A stretch of 11,413 nt of DNA, from positions 1 to 11,413 of the forward strand of contig PMST01000096.1 of assembly GCA_003168295.1 (NCBI GenBank). Direction: 5' to 3'. The position numbers and the translations under genes were made by a program. The notes beneath the pieces are model-generated. The model did not search any database. It was not told the origin of the DNA and saw nothing but the letters and a program-made list of their open reading frames with translations. Positions 7,026 to 11,413 of this stretch are shown here, piece after piece. This DNA is from Actinomycetota bacterium (GTDB taxonomy: Bacteria > Actinomycetota > Actinomycetes > Streptosporangiales > Streptosporangiaceae). Positions within the stretch are counted from its first letter, which is position 1, and each line of letters starts with the position of its first letter.

Positions 7026-7062
7026 ATGCAGATAGCAGCCTGGTGAATTCACTGATCTGCAT
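7026..7062. promoter_or_regulatory. Nested palindrome, candidate operator in the divergent region
   Basis: ATGCAGAT at 7026-7033 is perfectly complemented by ATCTGCAT at 7055-7062. Between them, at 7043-7052, lies the perfect 10-bp palindrome GTGAATTCAC. The block is distinctly more A/T-rich than its surroundings and lies about 140 bases before the AfsR-like start and some 415 bases from the DGPF start. Two nested dyads in a gene-free divergent region fit an operator for a dimeric regulator. The binding protein is unknown; SARP-type regulators themselves normally bind direct repeats, not palindromes. Confidence 0.45.
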
Positions 7063-7183
7063 CCACGGCGACGCACCCGCCGCAGTCCGGGCGCCCGCCG
7101 GTCTCCATGTCCTTGAGGATGCCCGAACCTGCGCCAGGCATCAGCACCGTGTCCAGTCATTGCCGTCGCCCGCGTCGGGTGGC

Positions 7184-7190
7184 AGGGGGA
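7184..7190 (+). promoter_or_regulatory. Possible ribosome binding site for the AfsR-like gene
   Basis: AGGGGGA ends 12 bases before GTG 7203 and 18 before GTG 7209. The spacing is long but favours 7203; no purine-rich site suits ATG 7107. This is weak evidence, used only to choose between in-frame starts. Confidence 0.35.
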
Positions 7191-7202
7191 CCGGCTAACC
7201 TG

Positions 7203-10200
7203 GTGGCGGTGACCGTTGAGCTTGCCCTGCTGTCGCGGGTTAGTTATGGCAGCCTGGAGATTACCGGCTCCCGGCTGCAGGGCCTGCTTGCGCTCTTGGC
7301 CGAGGACCCGCATGCGGGGTGCAGCACCTCCCGGCTGATGGACGGGCTGTGGCCGGACGAGCAACCCGAGCACCCGGTCAAGGCTCTCCAGGTCCTTGTG
7401 TCCCGGGCCCGGGCCCGGCTGGGGCCCGGTGTGATCGTCAGCACGCCCGTCGGATACCGCTTCTCGCTGCGCGAGGACCAGATCGATGCCTCCGCGGTCC
7501 TGCTCAGCGTGTCCGAGGGTGAGAAGCGGTCCCGGGCCGGGGACCACCTCGCGGCGCTGCGGCATGCCGAGGCCGGGCTCGCGCTGTGCGAGGGCGCGGA
7601 GGGCTGGGACGCCGGGGACGGCCATCCGCTGTCCGCGCTGCGGGCGGCACGCGTTCCGGCCTACCGGTCGCTGCTCCGGGCCCGCGCGCTGACGCTGTCG
7701 CGGCTGGGGCGGCGGGCCGAGGCGGCCGCACCGCTGGGCGAGCTGATCCTGCGGTACCCGCGGGACGAGGAGGTCCTGGCCGAACTGCTGCGGTGCGAGG
7801 CGTCGACGGCGGGGCACGCGGCGGCTCTCGCCAGGTACGCCGGTTACCGGCAGCGGCTGCGCGACGAGCTCGGCAGCGACCCGGGCCCCGCGCTGCAGGG
7901 CGTGCACCAGGAGCTGCTTGCGGCCGACGCGCCGGTGATCCGCCGCGGCGTCCGGCACGAGCCCAACCCGCTGCTCGGCCGGGACGACGACATCGCCGCC
8001 GTGGCGGGCCTGCTGCGCACGTCCCGGGTCACGTCGATCGTAGGCACCGGCGGCCTGGGCAAGACCCGTCTCGCGCACGCGGTCAGCGCCCAGGCGGAGC
8101 AGCGCGTGGTGCACGTCGTCGAGCTTGCGGGCGTCGCCGCCGGCGGCGACGTGACGGCCGAGGTCGCGTCCGTACTCGGCGTCGGCGCGGATGGCGGTAA
8201 CCCGGGCGGCCGCCGCGGCGGCCCGCCGGGCCTGCCCGCGGGGATCGTGACCGCCCTGGGTCCCGGTCCGGCGCTGCTCGTGCTGGACAACTGCGAGCAC
8301 GTCGTACGCGGCGCCGCAGACCTGGTGCACGCCCTGGTGTGGCTGAGCAAGGACCTGCGCGTGCTCACCACCAGCCGTGCCCCGCTCGGCCTGTCGTCGG
8401 AATCGGTGTACCTGCTGCCCGAGCTGGACCTGCCCACGACGGCCGAGCTGTTCGAGCAGCGGGCGCGGGCGGCCCGGCCCGACGCCGACCTGCCCGCGCA
8501 GGCCGTGCGGGCGCTGTGCGGCCGCCTGGACGGGCTGCCGCTCGCCGCGGAACTGGCCGCCGCGCGGGTCCGGGTCATGTCGGTGGCCGAGATCGCCCGC
8601 CGCCTCGACGACGGGTTCGCCGTGCTGCGCGGCGGCGCCCGGGACGCGCCGCAGCGGCACCGCACGCTGCACGCCGTGATCGACTGGAGCTGGAACCTCC
8701 TCGAGCCGGCCGGGCAGGCGGCCATGCGCGCCCTGTCGGTGTTCCCCGGCGGGTTCACCGGCGATGCCGCCCGGCACCTGCTCGGTGCCGACGTCCTGCC
8801 GGTCTTGGAGCAGCTCGCCGATCAGTCGCTGGTCAAGGTCGTCGACACCGCGTCGGGTACCCGGTACCGGATGCTGGAGACCGTCCGGGAGTTCGCCGCG
8901 GCGCGCCGGGAGGACGCCGCCGAGACCGACCGCGTGACCGGCCGGTTCCTCGCCTGGGCCCGTGACTTCGGCGTGGCCTACCACGACTCGGTCCTCAGCG
9001 GCGATGACCTCCCGGCTCTCGAGCTGGTCCGGGCCGAGCAGGACAACCTGGTCCAGGCGCTGGGGCAGGGGCTGGGCCGTAAGGACGGGGCCACGGTCGC
9101 GGCCGTGTCGGCCGTGCTGGGCGGGCTGTGGACGGTCGAGTCGAGTTTTGCCCGGCTGGCCGCCCTGGCCGGAGACACGGCCCGGATCCTGCCGCCGTTC
9201 CGGCCGGAACCCGCCCTCGTCGAGGCCACCAGGACCAGCCTGGTGCTCGGCGCGTTGAGCGGGTTCCTGCTGCGGGGGCCGAGCCCGGCGCGGTTCCTGG
9301 TGGGCCTGCGCCGGCTCCCGTCGGCTCCGCCGGACACCTTTGCCCGGGCCGCGCAGGCCGTGCTGGCCGCGCTGGACGGGTCACCCGAGGCGGACTTGGC
9401 GACCCTGCACGCGCTGGGCCAGCGCGACCAGCCGCTGGTCGCGGGCATGGCCGAGTACATGGCAAGCTACGTCTGGGAGGGGGCGGGCGACCTGGACGGC
9501 GCGCTGGCGGCGGCGCGGCGGTCACTGGCCGCGTTCGAGCGCCGTGGCAGCGCCTGGCTCCGGGCCGCCGCGCACGCCCGGATCGGCGAGCTGTGCCTCG
9601 AGGTGGATGAGGCCGGTTCGGGCGACGAGGCGTTGCGTCACCTGAGCGCGGCGCTGTCGGTGATCGAGGCGTTCGGGGCGTGGTCCACCGCGAACCGGGT
9701 GCGCGAGGCAATCGTGGGGGCCAACCTGCAGCGGGGCGCCTACGACGAGGCGGAACGCGAGCTGAAGCTGACCACGCCGCACGGCGCGGACGAGCCCTGG
9801 GATATGTCGATGTTCGACACCGCGATGCGCGCGGAGATCGCGCTCGGCCGCGGCGACGTCGATACCGGCCTGCAGCTGTGGCGTACAGCCGCGGCGGCGC
9901 TGCGGGATACGCAGCGCCCCGGACCCGGCGGCGACGTGTCCCGCCTGGATCCCTGGGCCCTGCAGGTTCAGGCCGTCACCGTGGTGGCCCACGCGCACCA
10001 CGGCCGGCTCGGCCTGGTGGCGGAGATCACCGGGGCGCTGCCGGCCGCGCTGTCGGCGCTGACCGCGGACCCGGGGCCGCCGCCGGGGACGCTCGACGCC
10101 TCCTACGGTCTCGCCACCTGCGGCTCGCTCCTGCTGGCCCTGGCCATGGCCGACATCGACCGGGGCCAGCGCGCGGCGGACGCCGGCCTGGCGAGGTCGG

Positions 10201-10409
10201 GAGCGAGGATGATCGCGCTGGCCGAGCGCTTCGGCCTCAAGAACGGACTCCAGCGGACCATGTCCGCCGTGCGCGCCCGGCGGGCCGCGCAGGACGCCGA
10301 CGGGCCGGCCTACGCCGAGGCCGTGTCCGCCTGGTCGGGCCTGGACCCGGAGGGCCTGCGCGCCGCCGCCCGCGCCGCCCTGCGGGAACGGGCCCGGGTC
10401 AGCGGTTGA
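7203..10409 (+). CDS. AfsR/SARP-family STAND transcriptional regulator (DNA-binding, BTAD, NB-ARC, helical repeats)
   Basis: This encodes about 1068 residues from GTG 7203. Residues 4-86 form the OmpR-like winged-helix domain (CSTSRLMDGLWPDEQPEHPV; ALQVLVSRARARLG; STPVGYRFSL). About 93-240 is the bacterial transcriptional activator domain (AEAAAPLGELILRYPRDEE, ending ELGSDPGPALQGVHQELL). The NB-ARC ATPase follows: Walker A GTGGLGKT at 281-288, Walker B LLVLDN at 358-363, TTSRAPLGL at 389-397, and GLPLAAELAAAR and IDWSWNLL near 444-500. The last 450 or so residues are Ala/Leu-rich helices that look TPR-like. Such STAND regulators switch with ATP/ADP and usually activate secondary-metabolite or export genes. 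ATG 7107 would add 32 residues without family resemblance; GTG 7209 is also possible. A Gly/Pro-rich insert (GNPGGRRGGPPG) precedes Walker B. The gene converges on a drug-type exporter operon. The family is sure; the target is unknown. Confidence 0.92.
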   Translation: MAVTVELALLSRVSYGSLEITGSRLQGLLALLAEDPHAGCSTSRLMDGLWPDEQPEHPVKALQVLVSRARARLGPGVIVSTPVGYRFSLREDQIDASAVLLSVSEGEKRSRAGDHLAALRHAEAGLALCEGAEGWDAGDGHPLSALRAARVPAYRSLLRARALTLSRLGRRAEAAAPLGELILRYPRDEEVLAELLRCEASTAGHAAALARYAGYRQRLRDELGSDPGPALQGVHQELLAADAPVIRRGVRHEPNPLLGRDDDIAAVAGLLRTSRVTSIVGTGGLGKTRLAHAVSAQAEQRVVHVVELAGVAAGGDVTAEVASVLGVGADGGNPGGRRGGPPGLPAGIVTALGPGPALLVLDNCEHVVRGAADLVHALVWLSKDLRVLTTSRAPLGLSSESVYLLPELDLPTTAELFEQRARAARPDADLPAQAVRALCGRLDGLPLAAELAAARVRVMSVAEIARRLDDGFAVLRGGARDAPQRHRTLHAVIDWSWNLLEPAGQAAMRALSVFPGGFTGDAARHLLGADVLPVLEQLADQSLVKVVDTASGTRYRMLETVREFAAARREDAAETDRVTGRFLAWARDFGVAYHDSVLSGDDLPALELVRAEQDNLVQALGQGLGRKDGATVAAVSAVLGGLWTVESSFARLAALAGDTARILPPFRPEPALVEATRTSLVLGALSGFLLRGPSPARFLVGLRRLPSAPPDTFARAAQAVLAALDGSPEADLATLHALGQRDQPLVAGMAEYMASYVWEGAGDLDGALAAARRSLAAFERRGSAWLRAAAHARIGELCLEVDEAGSGDEALRHLSAALSVIEAFGAWSTANRVREAIVGANLQRGAYDEAERELKLTTPHGADEPWDMSMFDTAMRAEIALGRGDVDTGLQLWRTAAAALRDTQRPGPGGDVSRLDPWALQVQAVTVVAHAHHGRLGLVAEITGALPAALSALTADPGPPPGTLDASYGLATCGSLLLALAMADIDRGQRAADAGLARSGARMIALAERFGLKNGLQRTMSAVRARRAAQDADGPAYAEAVSAWSGLDPEGLRAAARAALRERARVSG

Positions 10410-10413
10410 GGCC

Positions 10414-10460
10414 CCGCCGGATCGCCTGAGGGGACACATCGTCAGGCGATCCTGCGGCGG
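10414..10460. terminator. Bidirectional hairpin terminator between convergent genes
   Basis: GGATCGCCTGA at 10419-10429 pairs perfectly with TCAGGCGATCC at 10442-10452 around a 12-base loop. After a 3-base bulge (TGC at 10453-10455), CCGCC at 10414-10418 pairs with GGCGG at 10456-10460. The hairpin begins 5 bases after the AfsR-like stop, and its right arm includes the stop codon of the converging permease gene (10442-10444). There is no T-run, as is common in high-GC actinomycetes. Position and strength make a shared terminator very likely. Confidence 0.8.
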
Positions 10461-11209
10461 TAGGAGGCCATGGCGAGGGCGTACCCGACTATGAGGATGC
10501 CGAGGCACCAGGCGAGGGCGGTCCAGATGCTGGTGCTGACCGGCTGTCGTGCGAGCAGGTCGCGGATCGTGTTGATGATGGACGTCATGGGCTGGTTGTC
10601 GGCGAAGGCGCGTACCGGGCCGGGCATGGTGCGGGTGGGCACGAAGGCCGAGCTGATGAACGGCAGGAAGATCAGCGGATAGGAGAAGGCGCCCGCGCCG
10701 TCCGTGGTCTTCGCGGATAGGCCGGCGATGACGGCGAGCCAGGTCAGTGCCAGGGTGAGCAGGACGATGATTCCGGCGACGGCCAGCCAGGCCGGCGCTC
10801 CCGCGCCCGAGCGGAATCCCATCGGGAGGGCGATGAGCACGACGATCACGAGTGAGATCAGGGTGGAGACCAGTGAGGTCAGCACGTGCGCCCACAGCAC
10901 GCTGGAGCGCGCGATCGGCAGGGACTGGAATCGCTCGAAGATTCCGGTTTGCATGTCGGTGAAGAGCCGGAGCGCGGTGTAGGAGATGCTCGTCGCGATC
11001 GTGATCAGCAGGATTCCGGGCAGCAGGTAGTTCACGTAATGCCCGGACCCCGGCCCGGTGCTGATCGCGCCGCCGAGCACGTACCTGAACAGCAGCATGA
11101 GGGCGATCGGCATGATCGAGACCGTGATGATGGTGTCCGGGCTGCGCGTGATGTGGCTCATGGTCCGCCTGAGCAAGACGGCGGTGTCGCCGAAGAAGTG
11201 CGTGGTCAT
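10442..11209 (-). CDS. ABC-2 type (DrrB-like) drug/antibiotic exporter permease
   Basis: This encodes 255 residues with six predicted membrane segments at about 26-46, 61-82, 107-131, 139-163, 172-191 and 228-248. The loop GIFERFQSLPIARSSVLWAH (89-108) before segment 3 and the stretch SSAFVPTRTMPGPVRAFADN (186-205), followed by QPMTSIINTIRDLL, are hallmarks of DrrB-type ABC-2 permeases that export daunorubicin-like drugs, antibiotics or lipids. The start is secure: AAGGAA on the minus strand (11220-11215) lies 5 bases before the ATG and overlaps the stop of the upstream ATPase gene, so the two are translationally linked in one operon. The protein would dimerise in the cytoplasmic membrane and pair with the ATPase. 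The neighbouring AfsR-like gene is convergent and could regulate it, but nothing in the sequence proves that. The substrate is unknown. Confidence 0.92.
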   Translation of the reverse strand: MTTHFFGDTAVLLRRTMSHITRSPDTIITVSIMPIALMLLFRYVLGGAISTGPGSGHYVNYLLPGILLITIATSISYTALRLFTDMQTGIFERFQSLPIARSSVLWAHVLTSLVSTLISLVIVVLIALPMGFRSGAGAPAWLAVAGIIVLLTLALTWLAVIAGLSAKTTDGAGAFSYPLIFLPFISSAFVPTRTMPGPVRAFADNQPMTSIINTIRDLLARQPVSTSIWTALAWCLGILIVGYALAMASYRRRIA

Positions 11210-11218
11210 CGTGGTTCC

Positions 11219-11413
11219 TTAGGTGTCCGGGCCGTCGGCGCTGGGCGCGCTGTCGGCGCGGTCGTTGCCGGTGATGGCGAGGAAGATGTCTTCGAGGGTC
11301 GGCTGCTTCTCGACGTAGGTGACCTTGGCGGGCGGGAAGAGCTGTTTCAGTTCGGCCAGGGTGCCGTTGGCGATGATCCGCCCCTGGTGCAGGATCGCGA
11401 TCCGGTCGGCGAG
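11219..11413 (-). CDS. ABC transporter ATP-binding protein (DrrA-like), C-terminal part (cut by window end)
   Basis: This is the last 64 codons of a gene entering from the right edge on the minus strand, ending in TAA at 11221-11219. The peptide begins LADRIAILHQGRIIANGTLAEL, the post-H-loop strand and the start of the C-terminal domain of DrrA-type ATPases. It continues with VEKQPTLEDIFLAITG, the usual family end, and a short acidic tail (NDRADSAPSADGPDT). The Walker motifs lie outside the window. Its stop overlaps the ribosome site of the DrrB-like permease, 9 bases upstream of that start. It would energise the export performed by the permease. Family call firm; completeness cannot be judged. 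Confidence 0.88.
   Translation of the reverse strand, partial: LADRIAILHQGRIIANGTLAELKQLFPPAKVTYVEKQPTLEDIFLAITGNDRADSAPSADGPDT

Larger units (their letters stand above)
6613..7202. other. Divergent control region without a gene
   Basis: About 590 bases separate the start of the DGPF-sigma operon (minus) from the likely start of the AfsR-like gene (plus). No frame here resembles a protein; the long minus-strand frame crossing it is a shadow of the neighbouring gene. I looked for an ECF42-like promoter (TGTCGA-type -35) before the DGPF start and found no clear copy. The most structured part is the nested palindrome at 7026-7062. The stretch 7107-7202 is open in the AfsR frame but looks like translated leader rather than family sequence. 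Confidence 0.5.

Noticed and set aside
6738..8984. 748-codon open frame on the minus strand
   Set aside because: It is antisense to the AfsR-like gene, whose motifs are unmistakable. Composition is Gly/Arg/Gln/Pro-rich, as expected from a GC-rich shadow frame, with no domain.
9522..10895. 457-codon open frame on the minus strand
   Set aside because: It crosses the ends of two convergent real genes and the terminator, has no motif, and lies out of frame with the permease.
1..11413. CRISPR array, defence island or phage structural genes
   Set aside because: No spaced direct repeats and no such protein families are visible; the recombinase and transposase remnants alone do not make one.

Overview
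The window is high-GC DNA with strong G/C third-position bias and GTG starts. It carries an ECF42-type sigma factor with its DGPF partner, an AfsR/SARP-like STAND regulator, a DrrAB-type exporter and an actinobacterial IS630 transposase. All of this points to an actinomycete chromosome (Streptosporangiales, Frankiales or Streptomycetales-like); the sequence does not fix the genus.

Left part (1-4900): an accessory stretch with much gene decay. It opens with the last 45 codons of an IS630-type transposase. Next is a short-chain dehydrogenase remnant that has lost its N-terminal half and has an internal frameshift. An intact class I O-methyltransferase follows 30 bases later. After a roughly 290-base gap comes a small conserved protein (probable alpha/beta-barrel fold). 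Behind it, a well-formed start (strong ribosome site, 34 codons) runs out of frame into a tandem HD-GYP/LuxR regulator that has lost its first part. A Nudix hydrolase appears intact. The stretch ends in a tyrosine-recombinase C-terminal remnant whose catalytic tyrosine position reads Phe. Three broken genes plus the right end of an insertion sequence in under 5 kb indicate repeated insertion and deletion.

Right part (5057-11413): ordinary, well-preserved genes. On the minus strand, a DGPF/YCII protein and an ECF42-type sigma factor form a two-gene operon with a 4-base GTGA overlap. A gene-free divergent region of about 590 bases follows, with a conspicuous nested palindrome near 7026-7062. 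On the plus strand is a SARP/AfsR-like regulator of about 1068 residues (DNA-binding domain, BTAD, NB-ARC ATPase, helical repeats). It converges on a minus-strand ABC-2 exporter operon (ATPase cut by the window edge, then permease). A near-perfect hairpin between the convergent stops looks like a bidirectional terminator.

I see no convincing new multi-gene system. The items most worth checking are the nested palindrome in the divergent control region, the chimeric junction at 2472-2523, the inactivated integrase remnant, and the AfsR-like gene next to the drug-type exporter.
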